Shown here piece after piece: positions 1 to 7,178 of a stretch of DNA of 40,917 nt. The translations under genes were made by a program, and so were the position numbers. The DNA is taken from NCBI GenBank assembly GCA_030614915.1, contig JAUXAG010000018.1, positions 1-40,917 of the forward strand. The letters run 5' to 3'. The notes under the pieces are model-generated. The model saw nothing but the letters and a program-made list of their open reading frames with translations, ran no database searches and was not told where the DNA came from. Source of the DNA: Actinomycetes bacterium. GTDB lineage: Bacteria > Planctomycetota > Phycisphaerae > JAACET01. Each line of letters opens with the position of its first letter. The first letter of the stretch is position 1.

Positions 1-300
1 GCAAGGATAAACCTGGGGGCTAAATATAAGATGGATCCGGAGCCTGCGCAGGGATGACAGCAAGGATAAACCTGGGGGCTAAATATAAGATGGATCCGGA
101 GCCTGCGCAGGGATGACAGCAAGGATAAACCTGGGGGCTAAATATAAGATGGATCCCTGCCTGCGCAGGGATGACAGCAAGGATAAACCTGGGGGCTAAA
201 TACAAGAGCAGAAAACCCCCAGGATAAACCTGGGGGCTAAATATAAGATGGATCCCTGCCTGCGCAGGGATGACAGCAAGGGTAAACCTGGGGGCTAAGC
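1..300. repeat. Compound palindromic repeat cluster
   Basis: Two modules alternate. One ends in a REP-like palindrome with GGATCC and TGCGCAGGGATGACAG, and the other contains AAACCTGGGGGCTAAA. Near-identical units begin at 1, 60 and 119 (period 59, then 58), and the pattern then decays. Positions 216-236 hold a perfect hairpin with 8-bp arms (CCCCCAGG / CCTGGGGG) around a 5-base loop. Translated in reverse, the REP-like part gives the VIPAQAGIH peptide typical of such repeats, so no gene is called. The array may continue upstream of the window. From 300 to 360 nothing is recognised. Confidence 0.85.
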
Positions 301-360
301 AAAGAATTTGCCTGGCCGACGAAATCTCCGGATCAGGCTACAGGTCTCCAAGCCCTCAAA

Positions 361-407
361 ATAAAATTAATTTTATAGTTGACAATATTCATATTTGTCG
401 ATATAAA
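361..407 (+). promoter_or_regulatory. Promoter with palindromic operator candidates
   Basis: A -35 box TTGACA (379-384), a 17-bp spacer and a -10 box TATAAA (402-407) form a near-consensus sigma70-type promoter for the DUF2089 gene at 440. Directly upstream lies a perfect 16-bp palindrome ATAAAATTAATTTTAT (361-376). The -35 box also overlaps an inverted repeat GACAA (381-385) / TTGTC (395-399). These could be operators or an UP-like element; the regulator is not known. Confidence 0.75.
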
Positions 408-439
408 ACTTCAGTATTGTTTATTTGGAGGTGAAGCTA

Positions 440-796
440 ATGTCTGAGCTTTCCACGCGGTGCCCGTACTGTTTCGGGAAGATGGGGGTGAAGAGCCTCT
501 TTTGCCCGGGCTGTTCTACGGAGATCAAGAGCGATTTCGCTACGCCGAGGTTCCTGGAACTTTCGCCGGAGCAACAGAAGTTTGCTATCGAGTTTATCCT
601 GTCCAGCGGCTCGCTGAAGGAGATGGCCAAGATTCTGGACGTTTCTTATCCAACGGTGCGGGCCAGGCTGGACCGGATTATCGAGTGCCTCAAGAGCGAG
701 AAGAGCTCGGAAGACGAACGCCGGGCGGCTATCCTGGATGCTGTCGAGGAGAAGAAGATTTCTTCGACCGAGGCCTCGCGGCTATTGTCGAAATAG
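440..796 (+). CDS. DUF2089 family zinc-ribbon/HTH regulator
   Basis: A 118-residue protein of the DUF2089 type. The N-terminus has a zinc ribbon with CPYC and CPGC pairs. It is followed by a helical segment with a helix-turn-helix look (LKEMAKILDVSYPTVRARLD) and a C-terminal helix reading ISSTEASRLLSK. The start is ATG at 440, behind GGAGGTG at 427-433; an in-frame TTG at 425 lies inside that ribosome site and is rejected. Proteins of this type usually sit beside short SHOCT-like or membrane regulator genes, as here: the next gene begins 25 bases downstream. A DNA-binding, possibly autoregulatory role is inferred from the HTH and the palindromes in its promoter. Confidence 0.85.
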   Translation: MSELSTRCPYCFGKMGVKSLFCPGCSTEIKSDFATPRFLELSPEQQKFAIEFILSSGSLKEMAKILDVSYPTVRARLDRIIECLKSEKSSEDERRAAILDAVEEKKISSTEASRLLSK

Positions 797-821
797 CAGG
801 ACAATCTCAAGGAGCGAAATC

Positions 822-1718
822 ATGGACGAAGAACGCAGACGAATCCTACGAATGATGGCTGAGGGGACCATCTCGGTCGAGGAATGCGACGAGCTGCTGC
901 GGTCGCTTTCAAATCGGCGCAAAGAAAAGACTGAAAAGGAGGTCCAGGCGGTCCAGGCAGATCGGCCCGTTTGGCCGTACATAATGCTTGTGATTTTGGC
1001 TATGTTTGCTTTGCCCGCTTCTTTTGCAGGTTTCAGGCTGGTTCCACGGTTTTCGGGCCTGATCGGCATTCTCGCCTTCATCTTCTGGGTCTGGATGATT
1101 GTGGACTGTCTTTCGCGCCTTCCTTATGATTTCAGGCTCTTATTCACCACCCAACACAAGTACGAAAAATGGATCTGGTTAGGTGTTGTTATCCTGGCCT
1201 TCCCCGTCGGCTCAATAGTGTACTTTTTCATCATCCGTCAGCCCAGCCAACAGATCTCCCCACTTTCGAGCGTACCAAAGCCTCCAGCCCCGCCGGAAAG
1301 GCCGCTCCGGCCCTCGCGCCGAGCCCGCTCGATCAAGCCACTGGTTATAATCACTATTCTTCTGGCACTGTGCCTTCCGGTAGCAATGATGTTGGATCGC
1401 ATACTTTTCGGGCAGGCGATGTGGGCCACAGCCTTTCACCACATTGGACCATCGTCTCATGTAAGACAGATGAGCGCCGTTGGTTTGTTCATTATTCCCG
1501 CGCCAATAATCGTCTTGATTTGGCTTATATTCTGGATATGGATGCTCATAGACTGCCTGGCTCGGGACTATCGAGAGTTCGGGACGCTGATAACGTCCGA
1601 TAAGTCGGCCGACAAACTGCTATGGATATTGCTGATCCTCTTCCTGCCTCTAATTGGAGCGATAGCCTACCATATCTCAGTTCGGCGACGGCCACGGTCC
1701 GTGGAAGAGGCTAGGTGA
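822..1718 (+). CDS. Membrane protein with SHOCT-like N-terminus and two PLDc_N-like units
   Basis: A 298-residue protein started at ATG 822, preceded by AAGGAG. The first 30 residues (ILRMMAEGTISVEECDELL) form the short amphipathic module commonly paired with DUF2089 proteins. Two copies of a two-helix membrane unit follow. Each contains a WVWMIVDC- or WIWMLIDC-type helix, a charged middle and a second helix (about residues 75-140 and 220-290). This resembles the N-terminal membrane domain of phospholipase D/cardiolipin synthase proteins (PLDc_N), but no HKD catalytic motif is present. The two units are joined by a Pro/Arg-rich linker near residues 145-175. It probably forms an operon with the DUF2089 gene. 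Function is unknown; a membrane sensor or partner of the regulator is possible. Confidence 0.75.
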   Translation: MDEERRRILRMMAEGTISVEECDELLRSLSNRRKEKTEKEVQAVQADRPVWPYIMLVILAMFALPASFAGFRLVPRFSGLIGILAFIFWVWMIVDCLSRLPYDFRLLFTTQHKYEKWIWLGVVILAFPVGSIVYFFIIRQPSQQISPLSSVPKPPAPPERPLRPSRRARSIKPLVIITILLALCLPVAMMLDRILFGQAMWATAFHHIGPSSHVRQMSAVGLFIIPAPIIVLIWLIFWIWMLIDCLARDYREFGTLITSDKSADKLLWILLILFLPLIGAIAYHISVRRRPRSVEEAR

Positions 1719-1722
1719 GATT

Positions 1723-1815
1723 ACTGCTAAAGCAGTGATAGGAGGCCGCGGCCTGCTTCGCAAGCCTCGTAATGACAGAAAAAAAGATGGATCCCCGCTT
1801 GCGCGGGGATGACGT
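1723..1815. repeat. REP-like palindromes after the DUF2089 operon
   Basis: Three inverted repeats lie in succession: ACTGCT/AGCAGT (1723-1736), GGCCGCGGCC with a CTGCTTCGCAAGC-type arm, and GATCCCCGC...GCGGGGATGAC near 1788-1812. The last is the same module as in the cluster at 1-300. They follow the stop codon at 1718 and could double as a transcription end, but there is no clear T-run. Confidence 0.7.
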
Positions 1816-1868
1816 TTGGAGACTTCACCGTTGAATTAGCCATTCAAACATCAATAAGACAGTCTGAC

Positions 1869-1897
1869 TTGACAGGACGGTGTGTGGAAGGTATGAT
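1869..1897 (+). promoter_or_regulatory. Promoter of the hicBA pair
   Basis: TTGACA (1869-1874), a 17-bp spacer and TATGAT (1892-1897), 55 bases upstream of the HicB start. This is close to the sigma70 consensus. Confidence 0.7.
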
Positions 1898-1951
1898 AAG
1901 CACAGTGCCGGCGGGGCAAATCAAAGGCAAAAACCGTAAGGAGGCGTAAGG

Positions 1952-2173
1952 GTGACCTATCATTACACCATTATTCTGGAGCGGGAGGCAGATGGTGGGT
2001 TTCACGCCTACTGTCCAGTCCTGAAAGGTTGTCATTCTCAAGGAGACTCGCTGGATGAGGCTCTGGAGAACATCCGTGAAGCAATTGTAGCTTACCTCCA
2101 GAGCGTGAAGGCTCATGGTGAACCCATCCCACAGGAGGATCTCCTGATCAAGCCTGTGGAGATAGGCATATGA
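1952..2173 (+). CDS. HicB-like antitoxin
   Basis: A 73-residue protein with the partial RNase H-like fold signature of the HicB family: an N-terminal strand (YTIILEREADGGFHAYCP), the motif LKGCHSQGDSLDEAL and a helix ENIREAIVAYL. It has no added C-terminal DNA-binding domain. The GTG start at 1952 follows AAGGAGG at 1938-1944. Its stop overlaps the start of the HicA gene by four bases (ATGA), so the two are translationally coupled. HicB proteins bind and neutralise HicA. The order antitoxin-then-toxin is the reverse of the common hicA-hicB arrangement and of the second pair at 35976-36404. Confidence 0.85.
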   Translation: MTYHYTIILEREADGGFHAYCPVLKGCHSQGDSLDEALENIREAIVAYLQSVKAHGEPIPQEDLLIKPVEIGI

Positions 2174-2397
2174 GCAAACTGCCAGTAGTAGCGGCACGGC
2201 AGGTTGTGAAAGTAGCCCAGAAGGTGGGATTTGAGTTTGATCGCCAAAAAGGTAGTCATGCTGTCTATGTACGAGCGTCCGACAAGCGGCGAATAGTCAT
2301 CCCTGTGCACAAAGGCCGGGATCTAAAGCCCGGAACACTTCGCGGACTTATTGAGGACATGGGTTTGTCGGTAGAGAAGTTTCTGGCCATGCTCTAA
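2170..2397 (+). CDS. HicA-like mRNA interferase toxin
   Basis: A 75-residue protein with the HicA double-stranded RNA-binding fold: a helix with VVKVAQKVGFEFDRQ, the GSHAVY segment carrying the catalytic-type histidine, and the strand RRIVIPVHKG followed by LKPGTLRGLIEDMGLS. HicA toxins cleave mRNA when free of HicB. The gene overlaps hicB by four bases and converges on the mscS-like gene, with only 11 bases between the stops and no room for a strong terminator. Confidence 0.85.
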   Translation: MSKLPVVAARQVVKVAQKVGFEFDRQKGSHAVYVRASDKRRIVIPVHKGRDLKPGTLRGLIEDMGLSVEKFLAML

Positions 2398-2408
2398 AGA
2401 GCGAATGG

Positions 2409-3452
2409 TTAGGTCTTCTGGTATAGGTGGACGTCGCGCTGGGGGAAGGGGATCGCGATGGCTTCCTGGGCGAAGCGCTTCTGGATGGCCAGGTTGATCT
2501 CGTCGGTAATGGAGAACTTCTGGCGGTAATCGGCTACCCAGGCTATGAGCATGACCTCCAGGGCTGAATCGCCGAAGGACATGAAGTAGGCAACAGGGGC
2601 GGGCTCGTCCATGACGCGGGGGTTCTTGGTGGCGATGTCCACGAGGATCCCCTTGACCTTGGCCATGTCCGAGCCATAGGCCACGCCCATGCGGAGGCGC
2701 ATCTTGACCTTGGCGCTGGGATAGCCGTGGTTGATGACCCGGGCAGCAGAGATGTCGGAGTTGGGGACAACGAGAATGGTGTTGTCGAAGGTCAAAATCT
2801 TGGTGCAGCGCAGGCCGATCTCCTGCACGTCGCCGATCTTGCCGTCGGGCAGCTCGATGCGGTCGTTGACGCGAAAGGGCCGATCCACCAGGATCAAAAA
2901 ACCGGAAATCATATTGGCTACCGTATCCTTGGCAGCCAGGGCTACTGCCAAGGAGGCAATTCCAGCCGTGGCTACGAAGCCCATAATGTTGATCTTGAAC
3001 TCGTTGAGAACGATCATAGCCCCTACAAAAAAGATGGCTATTTTGCTCAGCTTGCTGAACAGAGGAATGAACTCGTCATCCAGGGTGGTCTTGGTCCGCT
3101 GAGCAATCGTAACCCGGTACCACTCGAACAAGGCTCCCAGGAATTGCCCAGCCAACAGAGACAGGCCGATGACCAGGCCCACAAACAGTACGTTTTGGGC
3201 CATATTCAGCCAGCCACTTTCTTTATAATCCTCTATCTGCTGTAAGGCCCATAGCGCCCAGCAAAAGCCGCCCAGCAGCACGATAAAGGCCAGCGTACTT
3301 GCAGTATTGGCCAGCACTTCGGGTACTAATTGTCCAGGCCGGCGTTTTTGAATGGCCCGGGCAATCCGCAGCCATACGGTTTGCAGCAGGGCCCAGGCGA
3401 GCATGGCCCCGCAGGCCAAGCCCAGGGCAATCCATAACTGTAGGTGCGGCAT
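2409..3452 (-). CDS. MscS family mechanosensitive ion channel
   Basis: A 347-residue inner-membrane channel. There are three or four N-terminal hydrophobic helices (about 5-30, 48-70, 85-108, 135-155), then the pore-lining Gly/Ala-rich helix ATAGIASLAVALAAKDTVAN. The beta domain follows, with LVDRPFRVNDRIELPDGKIG, and an alpha/beta cytoplasmic domain ends in IPFPQRDVHLYQ. The length fits small MscS homologues. The role is release of solutes on hypo-osmotic shock (family knowledge). The start ATG follows GGAGG (TAGTACAA spacing). The 179 bases upstream up to 3631 are AT-rich and gene-free, with no convincing promoter picked out. Confidence 0.9.
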   Translation of the reverse strand: MPHLQLWIALGLACGAMLAWALLQTVWLRIARAIQKRRPGQLVPEVLANTASTLAFIVLLGGFCWALWALQQIEDYKESGWLNMAQNVLFVGLVIGLSLLAGQFLGALFEWYRVTIAQRTKTTLDDEFIPLFSKLSKIAIFFVGAMIVLNEFKINIMGFVATAGIASLAVALAAKDTVANMISGFLILVDRPFRVNDRIELPDGKIGDVQEIGLRCTKILTFDNTILVVPNSDISAARVINHGYPSAKVKMRLRMGVAYGSDMAKVKGILVDIATKNPRVMDEPAPVAYFMSFGDSALEVMLIAWVADYRQKFSITDEINLAIQKRFAQEAIAIPFPQRDVHLYQKT

Positions 3453-3631
3453 TTGTACTACCTCCGGTTTAGTAATCCCCCCTCTTATATCGCCTTTATT
3501 ATCAAAAAGTTATAACAACTCATTTTTGAAAAACATTATTTCAAACATTTATGGGGTCCGGATTATAGGCTAAAAATAGGGGGTAAAAATGTGGAATACC
3601 ACAACAGATGATATAGAAGTTGGTTGGATAA

Positions 3632-4246
3632 TCAGTAGGAATACTCTTTCTCTTCTTTCTCCATTTGTGATGCAATATACATCAGGAAAACTGGAAATAT
3701 GACTAATTGGACTATTCCAAAAAGCACAATTGCTATTAGAACAAACCAGGGACCTAAAAAGATACTTATCAGGAATACTAAATAGAGAACTGAGGCAACA
3801 AATACTGTCATACCTGAAAACTCATTATCAGGTTCTTTAGATACAAAAAATCGCCAAGGACCTAATGCCATTCCCCAGGACCATAATAAATAAGGTATAA
3901 GGCTAAGAGAAGTTGCACCCTCATAGTACCTTGTGCATATCCAAAAAGCAAGCCCACAACTCCCAACAATTAATACGTTTGTAAATAGTTGGTACAAGAA
4001 CGCAAACAAATGTCTAAGGGGGCTTTGGTTCTTATAAAAATAGAGAGCAAGAAAACTCAAACCCACACCAGGCAGCAGTAGAATTGATAGATAAAAATGA
4101 GAGGTAAAGACGAGTATAATTCCAATCCCAATCAATCCCCATTGCCCTAAGAAACCCAACCAAATCCCACCAACAATACCTCCTATCACATTTAGTATTA
4201 GAATAGGAATACCCAACAGTTCTATTATTGGTTCTAGTATTTTCAT
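3632..4246 (-). CDS. Hypothetical multi-pass membrane protein, AT-rich
   Basis: A 204-residue protein that is mostly hydrophobic. About six membrane segments can be drawn: around residues 8-28, 36-70, 80-105, 115-128, 145-168 and 172-192. The tail is highly charged (MEKEEKEYSY). No family is recognised. The gene follows the neighbouring 178-residue gene on the same strand by 17 bases, so they probably form an operon. Base composition is clearly lower in GC than the surroundings (roughly 35-40% by eye), suggesting acquisition by transfer. The ribosome site is weak (CGGGAATATCT before ATG). Confidence 0.7.
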   Translation of the reverse strand: MKILEPIIELLGIPILILNVIGGIVGGIWLGFLGQWGLIGIGIILVFTSHFYLSILLLPGVGLSFLALYFYKNQSPLRHLFAFLYQLFTNVLIVGSCGLAFWICTRYYEGATSLSLIPYLLWSWGMALGPWRFFVSKEPDNEFSGMTVFVASVLYLVFLISIFLGPWFVLIAIVLFGIVQLVIFPVFLMYIASQMEKEEKEYSY

Positions 4247-4263
4247 AGATATTCCCGCGGTCT

Positions 4264-4800
4264 CTATTCGGCACTATAAGATTCGATGGTAATTCCTTGG
4301 TTATCCATTCTGCATCTGATGGACACTGGATATTCATCTTTTGAAGAAACACCTTTATACTTCAAAGACATATTAATGAGAATATAGAGTTCTCCTTTCT
4401 TCCATTTATCCATCACCTTTCCAGGTGCATCGGGTTTATCGGGAAATGATAGATATGAGCTTGTTAATATGATGACAGCCATACTGGGACTCAATGACTT
4501 TACAACTCCTGAGGTATCAATATCTATAATTCTACTATCCCCCGAACTTAATATCACTCTTGTCCAGCTATCCAAAGAAGTAATATTTACTGCGGGGGTC
4601 TTACCTGTATTTTCCATCCGAATAGGCAAAGAGAAAGTAACTCTATCCCCACTCCGTTCAACTTTGTGCCCAGCAACAGGTTCTAGTTTTAGTTGAGGTC
4701 TTTGCTCCTCAATAGAAGTACGATTTCTGTGTTGTAAGGCTCTAATGGCAACAAATACACCTATTCCTATAATAATAATTGTGATAATTGCTATCACCAT
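4264..4800 (-). CDS. Hypothetical single-pass membrane protein with extracytoplasmic domain
   Basis: A 178-residue protein. The chosen start is ATG at 4800 because AAGGTGG lies just upstream; an in-frame ATG at 4860 would add 20 charged residues but has no ribosome site. The N-terminus is one membrane anchor (VIAIITIIIIGIGVFVAIRA). The rest is a soluble beta-rich domain that includes ENTGKTPAVNIT, the kind of phrase seen in immunoglobulin-like domains describing tissue-exposed lipoprotein or DUF11-like modules, but no family is assigned. It is AT-rich like its downstream partner (3632-4246) and likely co-transcribed with it. Confidence 0.65.
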   Translation of the reverse strand: MVIAIITIIIIGIGVFVAIRALQHRNRTSIEEQRPQLKLEPVAGHKVERSGDRVTFSLPIRMENTGKTPAVNITSLDSWTRVILSSGDSRIIDIDTSGVVKSLSPSMAVIILTSSYLSFPDKPDAPGKVMDKWKKGELYILINMSLKYKGVSSKDEYPVSIRCRMDNQGITIESYSAE

Positions 4801-4860
4801 ATTTCCACCTTCTTTATTTCTTTTAGCTTTCATTTTTGTAAACTGTTCTTCTTCATTCAT

Positions 4861-5283
4861 AATTTATTATGTTCCTAGTCTGATTTATCCCTTAACAATA
4901 ACAAAATACTCCCTCTAAGAGCCTTTAATTATATAGGTCCTACGATATATCCCCTTTGTAGTTTTGCCAAGGACTTATAGAAACATTTATTGAAACATTT
5001 ATTAGGTGTTTCTGCCCTCTAAACCCTTATTCTACCGTATGTTGCTCTGTCTCCGGTTCAGTATCGAGCGTCCGCATCGGTGGGGCTATTATCCGCCTCG
5101 GCAGCCAGGCTGTCAAATCATGGTCTAAAGAAAGGCACAAAGGCACAAAGTAAGAAAAGAAACCCCCAGGATAAACCTGGGGGCTAAACAAAGGGCCTGA
5201 GAGCCTGATTCCCCAAAACAAAGTGTCCTTCCCGTAGGGACCTGTGGTCGGAAACCCTAATTCACCCCGAACAAACCATTGCC
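4861..5283. other. Gene-free intergenic region with dispersed repeats
   Basis: No coding sequence is supported. The left part is AT-rich and should contain the promoter of the minus-strand pair; a weak candidate is TTGGCA, 17 bp, TATCGT read on the minus strand. The right part holds repeat pieces. These are a GGCACAAAGGCACAAAG stretch (about 5132-5150), the CCCCCAGG/CCTGGGGG hairpin (5163-5183) also seen at 216-236, and a 32-bp segment (5225-5256) repeated exactly at 14279-14310. Confidence 0.7.
5163..5183. repeat. Perfect 8-bp hairpin repeat
   Basis: Arms CCCCCAGG and CCTGGGGG around ATAAA, followed by GCTAAA. It is identical in its arms and loop to the copy at 216-236. A bidirectional terminator function is possible, but recurrence in tandem near position 1 argues for a dispersed repeat element. 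Confidence 0.75.
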
Positions 5284-5312
5284 TTGCCCAGAGGCTGAGC
5301 ATCTGCTAAGAT
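5284..5312 (+). promoter_or_regulatory. Promoter of hisI-lpxI
   Basis: TTGCCC (5284-5289), a 17-bp spacer and TAAGAT (5307-5312), 64 bases before the chosen hisI start. Confidence 0.55.
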
Positions 5313-5376
5313 AAGTGTGAAAATCGGTTGGGGGCTCGGCTGGCGCTTTGGGCTGTTAGAGAGGCAAGAAACGCAA

Positions 5377-5805
5377 ATGTCATCAGAAAGAAAAGACATA
5401 GAAGAAGGCCTGAGCTTCAGGCCGAAGTTCAACGAGCAGGGTTTGATCGCCGTGGTTACCGTTGATGCGGGCAGCAACGAGGTGCTGATGGTTGCCAATA
5501 TGAATGCTGCGGCCCTGGAGGCTACGCTGGCCAGCGGTAAAGGGACGTATTATAGCCGCAGACGAGGCAAATTGTGGGTCAAGGGCGAACAGTCCGGCCA
5601 TGGGCAGAAGGTTGTGGAAATACTGGTTGATTGCGACCAGGACTGCCTTGTGATGAAAGTCGAAGCTGAAGGAGGGCAATGCCACGTGGGCTACGGCGGG
5701 TGTTTCTATCGACGAGTAAAAAAGGGCAGCCCCGATCAACTGGAACTTGTGGGCCGGCGGGTGTTCGAGCCAAAAGAAGTTTACGGTGAATCGAAGGACG
5801 ACTGA
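5377..5805 (+). CDS. hisI: Phosphoribosyl-AMP cyclohydrolase
   Basis: A 142-residue HisI without a fused HisE domain. It hydrolyses the purine ring of phosphoribosyl-AMP, the third step of histidine synthesis. The metal-binding signature is intact: VDCDQD gives D85, C86, D87 and D89, and GGQCHVGYGGCFYR gives C102 and C109, the zinc cysteines. The start ATG at 5377 gives the normal family length; an upstream in-frame GTG at 5317 would add 20 residues without resemblance to the family. It overlaps the start of lpxI. The other his genes of the window (hisD, hisC, hisB) lie about 9 kb away, so the pathway is split. Confidence 0.92.
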   Translation: MSSERKDIEEGLSFRPKFNEQGLIAVVTVDAGSNEVLMVANMNAAALEATLASGKGTYYSRRRGKLWVKGEQSGHGQKVVEILVDCDQDCLVMKVEAEGGQCHVGYGGCFYRRVKKGSPDQLELVGRRVFEPKEVYGESKDD

Positions 5806-6697
5806 ACAAACGCGAACAAGCATAAGGCGAGATAAGCTGGGAGTGATAGCCGGCGGCGGAGAATTTCCCTTTCTGGTTACTCGCGGTGCCAAACGTGCAG
5901 GGCTGGAAGTGATTTGTCTGGGCTTCAGGGGGATGGCCAATAAAGAGTTGGCCCAAGAGGCGGATAAATTCGCCTGGGTCAACATGATGAGGATCGGTCA
6001 GTGGCTTCGGGTGCTCAAGAAGGAGGACGTGCGGCGGGTGATCATCGGGGGAAAAGTGAAAAAGTCCGCGATGTACCATCGCTGCCGATGGCTGCGCTAC
6101 ATTCCGGACCGGAGGATGCTGCGGATATGGCACCGCCGAAGTAAGAATCGGCAAACGAACAGCCTGCTGAACGCCTTGGCGGATGAATTAGCTCAAGAGG
6201 GTATAATAATGGAAGATTCGATACAGTTCTGTCAAGACGACCTGGCTCGAGTCGGGCCACTTGGAGGGGGGATCCCCAGCGAAGAGCAAGCTAAAGAGAT
6301 CGCCTTTGGCTGGAAGATAGCCAAGGCGATGGGAGGCCTGGATATCGGGCAAAGCATCTGTGTGCGAGAGCTAGAGGTGATAGCCGTGGAGGCCATCGAA
6401 GGTACGGACCAAACCATCCGCCGAGCAGGGCAGATATGCAAAGTAGGTGGATTCACCGTGGTCAAGGTGGCCAAGCCTAATCAGGACATGCGTTTCGATG
6501 TTCCGACTATCGGACCGGAGACCCTGAAAGTCATGCAGCAGTCCGGTGGGACGGTTCTGGCGGTGGAGGCAGGCAAAACCGTGGTGGTCAATCGACAACA
6601 AGTCGGCAAACTGGCCAAGAAGTATGGCATCGTAGTGGTGGGTGTGTCCAACGGTCAGTTAGGCGCAAATGTTACGCTTGCGGCCAAGAGAAAATAG
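5786..6697 (+). CDS. lpxI: UDP-2,3-diacylglucosamine diphosphatase LpxI
   Basis: A 303-residue protein of the LpxI (former DUF1009) family, which splits UDP-2,3-diacylglucosamine to lipid X in lipid A synthesis. Recognisable parts are the N-terminal LGVIAGGGEFPFLVTRGAKR, the segment GPLGGGIPSEEQ, the conserved GQSICVRELEVIAVEAIEGT and the C-terminal DMRFDVPTIGPETL. The start is uncertain. GTG at 5786 is preferred, overlapping hisI by 20 bases; TTG at 5747 is the longest reading. Presence of lpxI implies a lipid A-bearing outer membrane. Its 3' end overlaps the minus-strand gene at 6655-7026 by 43 bases. Confidence 0.9.
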   Translation: MNRRTTEQTRTSIRRDKLGVIAGGGEFPFLVTRGAKRAGLEVICLGFRGMANKELAQEADKFAWVNMMRIGQWLRVLKKEDVRRVIIGGKVKKSAMYHRCRWLRYIPDRRMLRIWHRRSKNRQTNSLLNALADELAQEGIIMEDSIQFCQDDLARVGPLGGGIPSEEQAKEIAFGWKIAKAMGGLDIGQSICVRELEVIAVEAIEGTDQTIRRAGQICKVGGFTVVKVAKPNQDMRFDVPTIGPETLKVMQQSGGTVLAVEAGKTVVVNRQQVGKLAKKYGIVVVGVSNGQLGANVTLAAKRK

Positions 6698-7026
6698 GCA
6701 ACCATTAGGAAAGCCATAAGGATGGCCAAGGCCAGGGCGTTGAGCAAAGAAGCAATAGTGCACTTGACGGCGCTTGGTCCGGTGAGAGAGTTTATCTGAC
6801 GCAGTGCCCAAATGCCGGTAGCAACCGCCAAAACGATCGTGGCAATGGAAACGATCACCAGGCCTATCCGGGTCCTTGGCCCAATGATCACGCCAACTTC
6901 CCCCCAACGCAGCCAAACGACTGTGGCTACGACTAAGGAGCCCAGCAAGGACAAAATGCCGCCGATGAGCATCAGAGAAGAACTTGATTCGGGGCTGGCA
7001 AACAACTTTTTGATATTCATAGCCAT
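6655..7026 (-). CDS. Small hypothetical membrane protein
   Basis: A 123-residue protein with three hydrophobic helices: about residues 18-41 (LMLIGGILSLLGSLVVATVV), 52-73 and 90-117. No family is recognised. The start at ATG 7026 follows GGAG at some distance (spacing about 13); ATG 7020 is an alternative. A longer reading to 7179 would add a poorly hydrophobic stretch and is rejected. Its 3' end overlaps lpxI on the other strand, which makes it less certain, but the regular transmembrane pattern supports a real gene. Confidence 0.55.
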   Translation of the reverse strand: MAMNIKKLFASPESSSSLMLIGGILSLLGSLVVATVVWLRWGEVGVIIGPRTRIGLVIVSIATIVLAVATGIWALRQINSLTGPSAVKCTIASLLNALALAILMAFLMVAYFLLAASVTFAPN

Positions 7027-7178
7027 TTTATTTAGATCTCCATGAGAGCCAAGCTGGGCGATTTGCGGGCCTGAAAAAAAAGCCGGGTCAAGCACATACT
7101 GATGCCGAGAGCCTAACAGGGCGGTGCTGCGAAAGCAAGTGTGCAAAGCCAGATCGGCCCCAGCAAAGGAATCGAACA

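Noticed and set aside
20-205. Minus-strand reading frame over the first repeat cluster
   Set aside because: It only translates palindromic repeats (VIPAQAG-type peptide), has no ribosome site and no family.
1-300. Possible CRISPR array
   Set aside because: The units are contiguous or directly overlapping, without unique spacers of constant length.
5317-5376. Longer HisI start at GTG 5317
   Set aside because: The extra 20 residues do not resemble HisI starts, and the predicted transcript begins at about that place.
5579-6154. Minus-strand frame over hisI and lpxI
   Set aside because: Shadow of two well-recognised genes; Pro/His-rich composition.
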